Origin: Pirellula sp.
GTDB taxonomy: Bacteria > Planctomycetota > Planctomycetia > Pirellulales > PNKZ01
DNA: 64,000 bases
Direction: 5' to 3'
NCBI GenBank assembly: GCA_013822735.1
Contig: PNKZ01000001.1
Coordinates: 496,001 to 560,000, forward strand
Position numbers and translations under genes: made by a program. Positions 17,295 to 25,654 of the stretch are shown piece by piece; positions within the stretch are counted from its first letter, which is position 1; every line of letters starts with the position of its first letter. The notes beneath the pieces were generated by a model that had not been told where the DNA came from, searched no databases, and worked only from the letters and a program-made list of their open reading frames with translations.

Positions 17295-18191
17295 ATGCCG
17301 GCGATGTATTTCGAATTCTCGATTTTACCAGCACTTGCCGTTCTCGGACTGTTGGGCACCGGCGCGCTCGTTTGGGGAACGTGGAGCTGGCGCGATTCGA
17401 CGTTGCGCGCTCCCTTGATTTGGACCTGGATCGCCTGGGGATTTCTGAACTACGCGGGCTATGGTTCGGCGAGTGCCGATTCCTATGCGAACTACGTCGC
17501 CGCGGTGCTCGCCATTGCGCCGGTTTTGGCGGTGCTCGGCGCGAAGCAGCCGCAAAACGTTGCGTGGCAATTCATCGTGGTAACGATGGTCGGCGTGCTG
17601 CTCTTGCCCGTGCTGCAAGGTTGGGCTTACGGCGACGCCGTGCCGCACGTGCATCCGCTGTTTCGCTGGCTCATCGCGGCGCACATCGTGCTCGCGGTCG
17701 CCAACTATTTTGCGACACGCTATCGCGGCTCGGCGATCGTATACGGAATCGGGGCCGCGCTGCTGGCAGGCAACTACTTGCCGTTCCGAACAGCGTCCGA
17801 CGATGTCGGCGCATTCTGGGGGCTCATCTGTTTTCCACTCGCGATCGTCGGCGTCGCCGCGCTTGCTTGGCGGGCGCGAAACGGTAGCCGCGGCCTGCAA
17901 CGTCTCTGGGGCGACTTTCGCGATGCCTACGGCGCGGTGTGGGCCTTGCGCGTGGCCGAGCGTTTGAACGCCGCGGCGAATCAGCACTCTTGGCCGGTTG
18001 AGTTCACTTGGGGCGATATTCTGGTGATCGATCGCGCGCAACCGACGGCGACCGCACCGGCTCGGCCAAGCGAGGCGGCGTTAGATGCGTTGGAGCCCGA
18101 AGTTCGCCATCGCGTGGAGCGCGAACTCCGCTCGATGCTCCGGCGATTCGTGTCGCATGCATGGATTGTCAAGAGGTTGCCGAACTGCTGA
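17295..18191 (+). CDS. Multi-pass membrane protein of unknown function
   Basis: 298 residues. About six or seven hydrophobic helices span residues 8-195 (for example ILPALAVLGLLGTGALVWG and FIVVTMVGVLLLPVLQGWAY). A cytoplasmic C-terminal domain of about 100 residues follows, with GLQRLWGDFRDAYGAVWALR and a final RVERELRSMLRRFVSHAWI helix. I do not recognise the family. It lies upstream of the SpoIIE phosphatase gene on the same strand, separated by a GAATGCT heptamer element, so co-transcription is possible. A TM plus helical tail fits a membrane scaffold, but that is a guess. Confidence 0.7.
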   Translation: MPAMYFEFSILPALAVLGLLGTGALVWGTWSWRDSTLRAPLIWTWIAWGFLNYAGYGSASADSYANYVAAVLAIAPVLAVLGAKQPQNVAWQFIVVTMVGVLLLPVLQGWAYGDAVPHVHPLFRWLIAAHIVLAVANYFATRYRGSAIVYGIGAALLAGNYLPFRTASDDVGAFWGLICFPLAIVGVAALAWRARNGSRGLQRLWGDFRDAYGAVWALRVAERLNAAANQHSWPVEFTWGDILVIDRAQPTATAPARPSEAALDALEPEVRHRVERELRSMLRRFVSHAWIVKRLPNC

Positions 18192-18221
18192 CCGGCGCAA
18201 GACTATCTGAGCTTGCGGGCA

Positions 18222-18312
18222 AATGCCGAATGCGGAATGCTGAGTGCTGAACGGCAGACCTGTCGCCGCCCCGTCCGTTGTTCGGCATTCCGCACTCAGC
18301 ATTCAGCATTGT
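18222..18312. repeat. Heptamer-arm hairpin element, GAATGCT family
   Basis: The left arm 18222-18254 (GAATGCG, GAATGCT, GAGTGCT) and right arm 18280-18312 (GGCATTC, CGCACT, CAGCATT, CAGCATT) are complementary around a loop of about 25 nt. The right arm ends 11 nt before the phosphatase start. Confidence 0.8.
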
Positions 18313-18323
18313 CAGCTCGCCTC

Positions 18324-19595
18324 ATGCTCCTCGACGAAGCTCTCTTACACCGCCGCTTTCAGTCGCTCTTGCGGCTCTTGGAAATCACGCGCCTGTTGGC
18401 CGATGAGATCGATGCCGACAAGATCATGGAAGTGGCGCTGCGGGAAGCCTGTCGGGCGCTCGATAGCGAACGGGCCAGCTTGTATGCGTTTGACGAAACG
18501 ACGAAGGAGCTTTACACGCAGGCGATGCTCGGCTTCGATATCGAACCGTTTCGCACGGTGCTCGGGCGCGGCATGATCGGCACCGTCGGGCAGACGCGCG
18601 TGGCCGAAATTGTGAACGACCCGCCGAGCGACCCGCGGTGGTCGTCGCGCATCGATAAGGCGACCGGCTTCAAGACGCGCAATTTGTTGGCGGCGCCGAT
18701 CGTCGGCGGGGCCGATGACGCGCTGCTCGGCGTGCTGCTCTTATTGAACAAGCGCGAAGGGGAGTTCGACGACTTCGATTTGCAACTTGCCACGGCCTTC
18801 TGCGAGCACACGGCCGCGGCGTTGCACCGGGCCGAGCTGGTCGAAACGCAGCGCCGTCGGCAAGTCGTCGAGGCCGCACTCATGGCGGCGCGCGACATTC
18901 AGCGCGGGTTCATGCCGACGCAACTGCCCGAGATCGCCGGCTACGAGGCGGCCTCGTGGTGGTTGCCCAATCAAGAAATCGGCGGCGACTATTGCGACCT
19001 GATCGTCCTGCGCGACGGGCGGATCGGCATGGTCGTGGCCGATGTGAGCGGGCACGGGCTGGGCCCGAGCTTGCTTATGGCGAGCGTCCGCGCGGCGATG
19101 CGGGCTTTGCTGCTCGTGCAGTCGTCGCCCGAGACCGTATTGAGCATGCTCGGCAAAACATTGCACGGCGACCTGCACAGCGGGTTCATTACGATGTTTT
19201 TCGGCAGCGTCGACGTGCACAACCACATGCTGCACTTTGCGAATGCCGGCCATGCCCCGGCCTTGCACCTTGCGGCGAAGCGCAACCGCTTCCGCGTCCT
19301 CGACGCCACGGGCATGCCGCTGGGGGTGCAAGACCCGCCCGATTACACCACGGGTCCGACGATCAAACTCGACGTGGGTGATATTGTTGTGCTCTGCACC
19401 GACGGCATCGTCGAGGCGATGGATACCGGCGGCAAACAATTCGGACTCACTAGATTGAAAGACCTCGTCCGCAAAAACGCCGCGCTGCCGATGCAAGAAC
19501 TCGCGAAGAAGATCGGCGCGGAAGTGCAGGGGCACTACAAGACGGACGCCCCGGCGGACGACCTGACGGTACTGCTGCTGCGGCGGAATGCGTAG
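18324..19595 (+). CDS. GAF-domain SpoIIE-type serine phosphatase
   Basis: 423 residues from the ATG at 18324; the longer frame from 18213 would translate the heptamer repeat and is rejected. Residues about 20-180 form a GAF sensor domain (LGRGMIGTVGQT and NLLAAPIVGG). After a short helical linker (ALMAARDIQRGFMPTQLPE) comes the PP2C-like SpoIIE catalytic domain with IGGDYCDL, MVVADVSGHGLGPSLLMA, FANAGHAP and VLCTDGIVEAMD, which supply the metal-binding acids. Such enzymes usually dephosphorylate anti-sigma antagonists or similar partners; the partner here is not encoded nearby. No clear Shine-Dalgarno precedes the start. Confidence 0.9.
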   Translation: MLLDEALLHRRFQSLLRLLEITRLLADEIDADKIMEVALREACRALDSERASLYAFDETTKELYTQAMLGFDIEPFRTVLGRGMIGTVGQTRVAEIVNDPPSDPRWSSRIDKATGFKTRNLLAAPIVGGADDALLGVLLLLNKREGEFDDFDLQLATAFCEHTAAALHRAELVETQRRRQVVEAALMAARDIQRGFMPTQLPEIAGYEAASWWLPNQEIGGDYCDLIVLRDGRIGMVVADVSGHGLGPSLLMASVRAAMRALLLVQSSPETVLSMLGKTLHGDLHSGFITMFFGSVDVHNHMLHFANAGHAPALHLAAKRNRFRVLDATGMPLGVQDPPDYTTGPTIKLDVGDIVVLCTDGIVEAMDTGGKQFGLTRLKDLVRKNAALPMQELAKKIGAEVQGHYKTDAPADDLTVLLLRRNA

Positions 19596-19609
19596 GTCGC
19601 TTGGCGTCT

Positions 19610-19980
19610 GTAGGGAACGCCCTCCGTGGCGTTCCGTCTGCGTCTGCGAGGCGAGCGTCGAGCCGTCAGGCCGACGTGTCTTGGTGGGTGAAATTCCAAG
19701 GACCAAGCACCAAATTCCAAACAATGACCAAACTCGAATGACCCAATGTGCGCTGCATTGGATGCCGATTTCTGATTGCCGGCCGCATGCCGTTTCTCCC
19801 GGGGACGGCTGTCCCCGGGCTTTCGATGAGGGCGGCTCCGCACAATTGGTCAGGCCGCTTGCCCGGGGGCTTTTCCGCCGGTAAAACCAACGGTTCGACT
19901 CTCTGTAGGGAACGCGCTGTGTGGCGTTCCGTCCGCGTCGATTCCGTTTTCCGGAACGTCACAGAGGGCGTTCCCTACAG
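19610..19980. repeat. Composite repeat: GGAACGCC hairpins, GTCGGCC unit and ACCAAGC heptamers
   Basis: This explains most of the 417-bp gap. CTGTAGGGAACGCC with GGCGTTCC form a hairpin at 19610-19641. A CGAGCGTCGAGCCGTCAGGC unit lies near 19660-19675. A single-arm ACCAAGC/ACCAAAT/TCCAAAC heptamer array is at 19691-19748. A GGGGAC/GTCCCC palindrome lies near 19800-19817. Then comes a paired GGAACGC element with inverted ends (19902-19980). The same GGAACGCC pair recurs at 41995. Confidence 0.75.
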
Positions 19981-20012
19981 TTGCCTAGATACATCCGCTT
20001 AGGTTCATCGCT

Positions 20013-21269
<1,257 letters not shown>

Positions 21270-21341
21270 TCGCGCACGCCGCAGCCATTCTTTCGCTTAG
21301 CAATTCGCAACCATTCATTACGCCCGACTGAGGAACTTCGC

Positions 21342-22397
21342 ATGGCCGCCCACGAAAACAACTACCCGAAACTTCACAACGCCGCCTGGCCGGGCGTGGT
21401 CGGTAAGGGTTCGCCCGACGGCGAGCCGTTTATCGAGCTCGATAAGATGCTCGACCTGACGGCGGCCGCCGAAGTCGACGGGGTGAAGTTCGACGGCGTC
21501 GACTTGTTCCTCTTCGCGCCGCATGTGGATATCGACAGCTCCGATGACGACCTGAAGCGCCTGGCCGATAAGGTAGCGAGCCGCGGCTTGAAGATCGGTT
21601 CGGTCGTGGCGCCCGTTTGGGGACCGACCGGCGGCGGCTCGGCGTTTGGAGGCGAGGCCGACCAGATGCAATTCGTCGAACAGGTACGCAAGGGATGCCG
21701 CATCGCCGCGAAGCTGCGCGACCTCGGCATCCGCAACTACGGCGTGGTGCGCATCGACACGGCCGGCGGCCCCGGCGACTGGCTCGCCGATCCCGAAGGC
21801 AATCAACGCAAGGCCGCGGCGACGTTTCGCGCGGCCGCCGACGTGGCCGCCGACTTCGGCGAACGCCTCGCCGCGGAAGGGGAAATCTGTTGGGGCGGCA
21901 TGCACTCCTGGCGTCGCATGGTGCAATTGCTCGAAATGACCGATCGGCCCGGCCTCGTCGGCTTTCAGGCCGACATGGCCCACACGTTGCTCTACACGCT
22001 CGGCTACAACGCTCCGGAAGATCGCATTCTGCCGGAAAATTGGAACTGGAGCGATCCGCGCAAGCTCGACGACGCGCTGGCCACGCTCACGGCGGCCCTG
22101 CGTCCTTGGACGCTCGACTTCCACGTGGCCCAAAACGACGCGACGGTGAAGGGCTCCGGCTCGCACGACAAGACCGGCAAGCACTGCATGGCGACCGACC
22201 CGAACGGCAAGCTCGACATTGCCCGCCACGCCGGCTACTGGATGCGCGACAGCTACGGCAACGTGCTGAAGAAGTATCGCCACATCTGCTGGGACGGCTG
22301 CATGTTCCCCAACGAAGTGATGATGAAGCAACAAACGTGGAACGACATCCTGCGGACGATGATCGCCGTGCGTGACCAGCACGGATGGAAGGAATAA
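21342..22397 (+). CDS. Sugar phosphate isomerase/epimerase family protein
   Basis: 351 residues; GAGGAA about 8 nt upstream fits the ATG. The TIM-barrel AP endonuclease 2-like fold is indicated by FDGVDLFLFAPHVDI, EICWGGMHSWRRM (metal-binding Glu and His candidates), GFQADMAHTLLY, and LDFHVAQND. It is longer than typical members (about 280) because of loops around residues 215-300. The protein probably isomerises or epimerises a free or phosphorylated sugar together with the flanking cupin and Hyi-like enzymes. Exact substrate unknown. Confidence 0.8.
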   Translation: MAAHENNYPKLHNAAWPGVVGKGSPDGEPFIELDKMLDLTAAAEVDGVKFDGVDLFLFAPHVDIDSSDDDLKRLADKVASRGLKIGSVVAPVWGPTGGGSAFGGEADQMQFVEQVRKGCRIAAKLRDLGIRNYGVVRIDTAGGPGDWLADPEGNQRKAAATFRAAADVAADFGERLAAEGEICWGGMHSWRRMVQLLEMTDRPGLVGFQADMAHTLLYTLGYNAPEDRILPENWNWSDPRKLDDALATLTAALRPWTLDFHVAQNDATVKGSGSHDKTGKHCMATDPNGKLDIARHAGYWMRDSYGNVLKKYRHICWDGCMFPNEVMMKQQTWNDILRTMIAVRDQHGWKE

Positions 22398-22399
22398 GT

Positions 22400-22529
22400 T
22401 CGGTTTATAGGTTCAGGGTTCATGGTTCAGGGTTGGAATAATCCAAACCGTAACGTTGCCGCGACGCCCTGAACAATCGATGTCGTTCCTGCCTCAAACC
22501 CTGAACCCTGACCCCCGAACCCCGAACCA
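22400..22529. repeat. Heptamer-arm hairpin element, CCCTGAA family
   Basis: The left arm 22400-22436 (TTCAGGG, TTCATGG, TTCAGGG) begins right after the stop. The right arm 22494-22529 (CCCTGAA, CCCTGAC, CCCCGAA, CCCCGAA) ends 3 nt before the next ATG. The loop is about 57 nt. The right arm occupies the Shine-Dalgarno position. Confidence 0.85.
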
Positions 22530-22532
22530 AAC

Positions 22533-23381
22533 ATGAAATACGGCTTCAATCTGCTCCTCTGGACCGCCGGCGTTACCGAAGAGCATCGTCCGCTCTTGGA
22601 GATGATCAAGAAGCAAGGGTACGACGGCGTCGAGCTGCCGATCTTCGAGCTCGATCCGAAGCACATGGCCAAGGTCGGCAAGTGGCTCGACGAACTCGGC
22701 CTGGAGCGCACGGCGGTCACTTGCCGCGGCGTCGACGATAACCCCGCCTCGCCCGACGCGAAGGTCCGCGCCGCCGGCGTGGCCAACAACAAGCTCGTGC
22801 TCGATTGCTGCCAAGCGGCCGGCGCCACGATCATCGCCGGGCCGTACCATTCGGCGCTCGGCTACTTCACCGGCTCCGGCCCCACGGCCGACGAGCGCAA
22901 GTGGGCCGTCGAGAGCATGCGGCAAGTTGCCGAGCACGCCGCCAAGGTCAACGTCCGGCTGGCCGTCGAGTATCTCAACCGCTTCGAGTGCTACTTGCTG
23001 AACAGCGCGGTCGACACGGCCGCCTTCTGCAAGGAAGTGAATCACCCGAGCTGCCGGATGATGTACGACACCTTCCACGCCAACATTGAAGAGAAGAGCG
23101 CGGCCGCAGCGATCAAGGCCTGCAAAGACTACACGATCCACGTCCACATTTCCGAGAACGATCGGAGCACGCCGGGCCAAGGCAACATCGCCTGGGACGA
23201 AACGTTCGACGCCCTCAAGGCCACGGGCTACGACGGCTGGTTCACCGTCGAAGCGTTCGGCGGCGCGCTGCCGGCATTGGCCGCGGCCACGAAGATCTGG
23301 CGGCAGATGTTCGAAAGCGAAGAACAACTCTCCCGCGACGCGCTGGCCTTCATGAAGCGCGAGTGGGCTAAGCGAAGCTAA
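22533..23381 (+). CDS. Hydroxypyruvate isomerase-like TIM-barrel protein
   Basis: 282 residues, usual size for the Hyi/IolE-like group. Landmarks are GYDGVELPIFEL, RLAVEYLNRFECYLLN with a metal Glu, MMYDTFHANIEE (Asp and His ligands), HVHISENDRSTPGQG and WFTVEAFGG with the last Glu. The END.R..PG motif is characteristic of the hydroxypyruvate isomerase and tagatose epimerase-like branch. Third gene of the isomerase cluster. No Shine-Dalgarno; the start codon directly follows a heptamer arm. Confidence 0.85.
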   Translation: MKYGFNLLLWTAGVTEEHRPLLEMIKKQGYDGVELPIFELDPKHMAKVGKWLDELGLERTAVTCRGVDDNPASPDAKVRAAGVANNKLVLDCCQAAGATIIAGPYHSALGYFTGSGPTADERKWAVESMRQVAEHAAKVNVRLAVEYLNRFECYLLNSAVDTAAFCKEVNHPSCRMMYDTFHANIEEKSAAAAIKACKDYTIHVHISENDRSTPGQGNIAWDETFDALKATGYDGWFTVEAFGGALPALAAATKIWRQMFESEEQLSRDALAFMKREWAKRS

Positions 23382-23392
23382 CGCTTCGCTTA
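23369..23392. repeat. Perfect hairpin straddling the stop codon
   Basis: TAAGCGAAGC (23369-23378) and GCTTCGCTTA (23383-23392) form a 10-bp stem with a 4-nt loop that contains the stop of the Hyi-like gene. No U-tract follows, so it is REP-like or an mRNA 3'-end stabiliser rather than a classic terminator. Confidence 0.65.
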
Positions 23393-23393
23393 A

Positions 23394-23534
23394 GGTTCGG
23401 GGTTCAGAGTTCTAGGTTCAGGGTTGCCCATCCGTTGCAATAGTGCACTTCGGCGCACTGGTGCTTTTCGGGTAAGCTCTTTCCGTAGGCGTTCAGCGAA
23501 CAACCCTGAACCCCGAACCCTGAACCCCGAACCG
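23394..23534. repeat. Heptamer-arm hairpin element, CCCTGAA family
   Basis: The left arm 23394-23425 (GTTCGGG, GTTCAGA, GTTCTAG, GTTCAGG) pairs with right arm 23500-23534 (CCCTGAA, CCCCGAA, CCCTGAA, CCCCGAA). The loop is 74 nt, and the right arm ends 3 nt before the scpB ATG. Confidence 0.85.
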
Positions 23535-23537
23535 AAA

Positions 23538-24368
23538 ATGGCCAAACGCAAACCGAAGTCGAAGCCTGCCGACGGAGTGCCGTCGGACTCAGTGCTGCCG
23601 CCGGCAGCGCCGCCCGATTCCGGGCTCGACGCCGTGGCCGCGCCCGCCGATCAGCCTGATCCCGGCCTGTCACTCGATTCGCTCAGCGCCGCCTTCGCTG
23701 AGATGCTGGGGCAGGGGGCCGACCCGTACGAGGAAGCTCCGGCCGACGCTTCGCCGTCGACTGCCGGCGACGATCCTGTCGCCGCATTGGCCGAGTCGCT
23801 CCCGCGCGAAGCGTCGCCCGAAGAGCAAGACGCGGCGTGCGATATCTCGCCGCTGACGATCGTCGAAGCGATGCTCTTCGTCGGCGATCCGCAACAATCG
23901 GCCATCTCCGCGCAATGGTTGGCCGGCTTGATGCGCGGCGTGCGCGTCGAAGAGATCGATGCCGCGGTGCGCACGCTCAACGAGCGTTACACGGCCCAGA
24001 ACGCGCCCTATGAGATCGTCTCGGAAGCGGCCGGCTATCGGCTCACGCTTCGGCCGGAGTTCGGCGGCGTGCGCGATAAAGTCTTCGGCCGCAATCGGGC
24101 CGTGCGGCTGTCGCAAGCCGCCGTCGAGGTTTTGGCGGTCGTGGCCTACCGCGGCGGACTCACGGCCGACCAGGTGAGCACGCTCCGCGGCCACCCGAGC
24201 GGCGCGGTGCTGAAACAGCTGCTCCGCCGGCAGTTGCTCCGCCTCGAACGGCCGGAGGGAACTTCGCGCAAAGAAGCGAAGTTCGTCGCCACGCGGCGGT
24301 TCTTGGAGCTCTTCGGCCTGGAAAGCTTGGAAGACCTGCCGCGCGGTCAGGACGTGCGCCCGGCGTGA
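23538..24368 (+). CDS. scpB: SMC-Scp complex subunit ScpB
   Basis: 276 residues from the ATG at 23538; a start at 23424 would read through the heptamer repeat. ScpB is the kleisin-associated winged-helix subunit of the bacterial condensin Smc-ScpAB and acts in chromosome segregation. The conserved part begins near residue 105 (IVEAMLFVGDPQQ) and includes the second winged helix (LSQAAVEVLAVVAYRGGLTADQ and RGHPSGAVLKQLLRR). The first 100 residues are a low-complexity, acidic and Pro/Ala-rich extension not found in standard ScpB (about 190-200 residues). scpA is not adjacent. Confidence 0.9.
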   Translation: MAKRKPKSKPADGVPSDSVLPPAAPPDSGLDAVAAPADQPDPGLSLDSLSAAFAEMLGQGADPYEEAPADASPSTAGDDPVAALAESLPREASPEEQDAACDISPLTIVEAMLFVGDPQQSAISAQWLAGLMRGVRVEEIDAAVRTLNERYTAQNAPYEIVSEAAGYRLTLRPEFGGVRDKVFGRNRAVRLSQAAVEVLAVVAYRGGLTADQVSTLRGHPSGAVLKQLLRRQLLRLERPEGTSRKEAKFVATRRFLELFGLESLEDLPRGQDVRPA

Positions 24369-24387
24369 AGACGAGTCATCGGGGTGG

Positions 24388-24414
24388 CTGGGGCAGAACG
24401 AAGTGTTGCCCCAG
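24388..24414 (+). terminator. Hairpin after scpB
   Basis: CTGGGGCA (24388-24395) and TGCCCCAG (24407-24414) form an 8-bp stem with an 11-nt loop, 20 nt after the scpB stop. No T-run follows, so termination activity is uncertain; it may be a REP-type hairpin. Confidence 0.4.
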
Positions 24415-24627
24415 GTAGCGAAACTCCTTGCGTAATGCCCGGGAAAAACGCCGCTTGCCCCGGCCGGCGGGCGTCTGCTACACTTGGGCCTCGCGATTTT
24501 TAGCGCAATCGTCGACGGCGGGCCGCTTTACGTTCGGCAGGCTGTTCAGGATTTGGCTCGCGACTTGTTCGTTTCGTCGCGGGCCGCCGCATCGTAATTT
24601 GTCCCTCATTTGTCGGAGTTATCCACC

Positions 24628-24717
24628 GTGGGTGTTAAGAAGACTGGAAAAGGGCGTCGCAAAGTAGGCCGCAAGAAGCGCCGCATGCGTGCTCGTATCC
24701 GCCATCGCAAGGGCTAA
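24628..24717 (+). CDS. 29-residue highly basic peptide
   Basis: GTG start with GGAG 9 nt upstream; the product begins MGVKKTGKGRRKVGRKKRRM and ends RARIRHRKG. 16 of 29 residues are Lys or Arg. It resembles in character tiny RNA-binding or ribosome-associated proteins (COX24/AURKAIP1-like or bTHX-like), but I cannot assign it to a family. A leader of about 250 nt precedes it and a REP hairpin follows 14 nt after the stop. The start codon context, the composition and the intact short frame between two hairpins make it likely to be real. Confidence 0.65.
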   Translation: MGVKKTGKGRRKVGRKKRRMRARIRHRKG

Positions 24718-24730
24718 GAGCTCTTCTTTC

Positions 24731-24786
24731 GCTTAGCCCGGTCGGCCACGACCGGCCCGGCGCCGCGTGGCCGCGACGGCTAAGCC
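24731..24786. repeat. REP-like element, GCTTAGC family
   Basis: GCTTAGC, then CCGGTCGGCCACGACCGG (hairpin), then GCCGCGTGGCCGCGACGGC (second hairpin), then TAAGC. Related copies are at 31455, 32489 and 40724. It follows the basic peptide gene and may end its transcript. Confidence 0.75.
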
Positions 24787-24959
24787 AAGTTTCTTCGAAC
24801 GCTTTCTGCGTTCGCTGCTGCGCCGGCGGAAATTCTCGCCGCTCGGCACTCCGTATCGGGCATCCTGCCGGCATTCTCCCTAGAATCGCTGAAACGAAAC
24901 CTCCCAGGCCTGCGTCAACATACACGGACGCACCCCCATGGTTTGGAGGAGACTCGGCG

Positions 24960-25544
24960 ATGGACGACGGCAACCACCCCAGGCGCAGTGTTGACCCGCG
25001 AAAGGTCGACGAGCCGGCTCCGGCCTGCGGCGATCGCTCCTGGGTTCTCACCGCGCTCGACGAACATGAAGGCCGGCTGACGCGTTACGCGCTCCGGCTC
25101 ACCGGCGACGCCCACGCGGCGCGCGACGTCGTGCAGCATGTGTTCTTGCAACTCTGCGATCGCCCGCCGGCCTCGCGCAACGGTCAACTGACGAGTTGGC
25201 TGTTTACCGTGTGCCACAATCGCGCCATGGACGTGCGCCGTCGCGGCGGCCGTGCGACTTCGCTGGAACACGTGCCGCCCGAAAGTCTCGGCACCGATGT
25301 CGGCGATCCGGCCCTGGCGGCCGAAGTCGGCGACTCGGTCGAACTTCTCCGCGAAGTGATCGATACGCTCCCCGACGCTCAGCGCCTGGTCGTCAACTTT
25401 TGGTCGGCGGGCTTTCGCTACGCCGAAATCGCAGAGCTGCTCTGCAAGAGCGAAAGCTACGTCCGCGTCGCTTCGCATCGCGCTTGGCAGACGATACGGA
25501 AACATCCGCGCGTGCGCAAGCTGCTGGAGCAGCAGGCGGCGTGA
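24960..25544 (+). CDS. ECF-type RNA polymerase sigma-70 factor
   Basis: 194 residues; GGAGGAG about 8 nt upstream supports the start. Region 2 includes GDAHAARDVVQHVFLQLC and LTSWLFTVCHNRAMDVRRR. Region 4 is an HTH (LPDAQRLVVNFWSAGFRYAEIAELLCKSESYVRVASHRAWQ in part). It is followed by a VWA protein whose N-terminus resembles anti-sigma domains, so it is probably the cognate sigma of that membrane protein. Signal and regulon are unknown. Confidence 0.9.
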   Translation: MDDGNHPRRSVDPRKVDEPAPACGDRSWVLTALDEHEGRLTRYALRLTGDAHAARDVVQHVFLQLCDRPPASRNGQLTSWLFTVCHNRAMDVRRRGGRATSLEHVPPESLGTDVGDPALAAEVGDSVELLREVIDTLPDAQRLVVNFWSAGFRYAEIAELLCKSESYVRVASHRAWQTIRKHPRVRKLLEQQAA

Positions 25545-25550
25545 GAACGG

Positions 25551-25654
25551 GAATGCTGAATGCAGAGTGCGGAATGCTGAACGAGCGCGTCGACAAGCGA
25601 CGCGGCTAAATGTCGAACCCTGAACCTTGAACCCTTAACCGGGAACCCATAACC
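25551..25654. repeat. Composite element: GAATGCT array, TTTAGC-foot hairpin, CCCTGAA array
   Basis: GAATGCT-type 7-mers (25551-25582) start just after the sigma stop. A hairpin CGCGTCGACAAGCGACGCGG followed by CTAAATG spans 25584-25612. CCCTGAA-type units (25614-25654: CCCTGAA, CCTTGAA, CCCTTAA) then run up to the next ATG at 25655. This one gap joins three repeat families and leaves no Shine-Dalgarno for the VWA gene. Confidence 0.8.

Noticed and set aside
18213-18323. Extended start of the GAF phosphatase
   Set aside because: It would translate the GAATGCT heptamer hairpin. The ATG at 18324 begins the conserved protein.
22400-23534. CCCTGAA/CCCCGAA repeats as telomere-like or origin-like sequence
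   Set aside because: Several copies occur in ordinary intergenic gaps, and no replication genes, DnaA boxes or linear ends are nearby. They fit the general heptamer repeat pattern.
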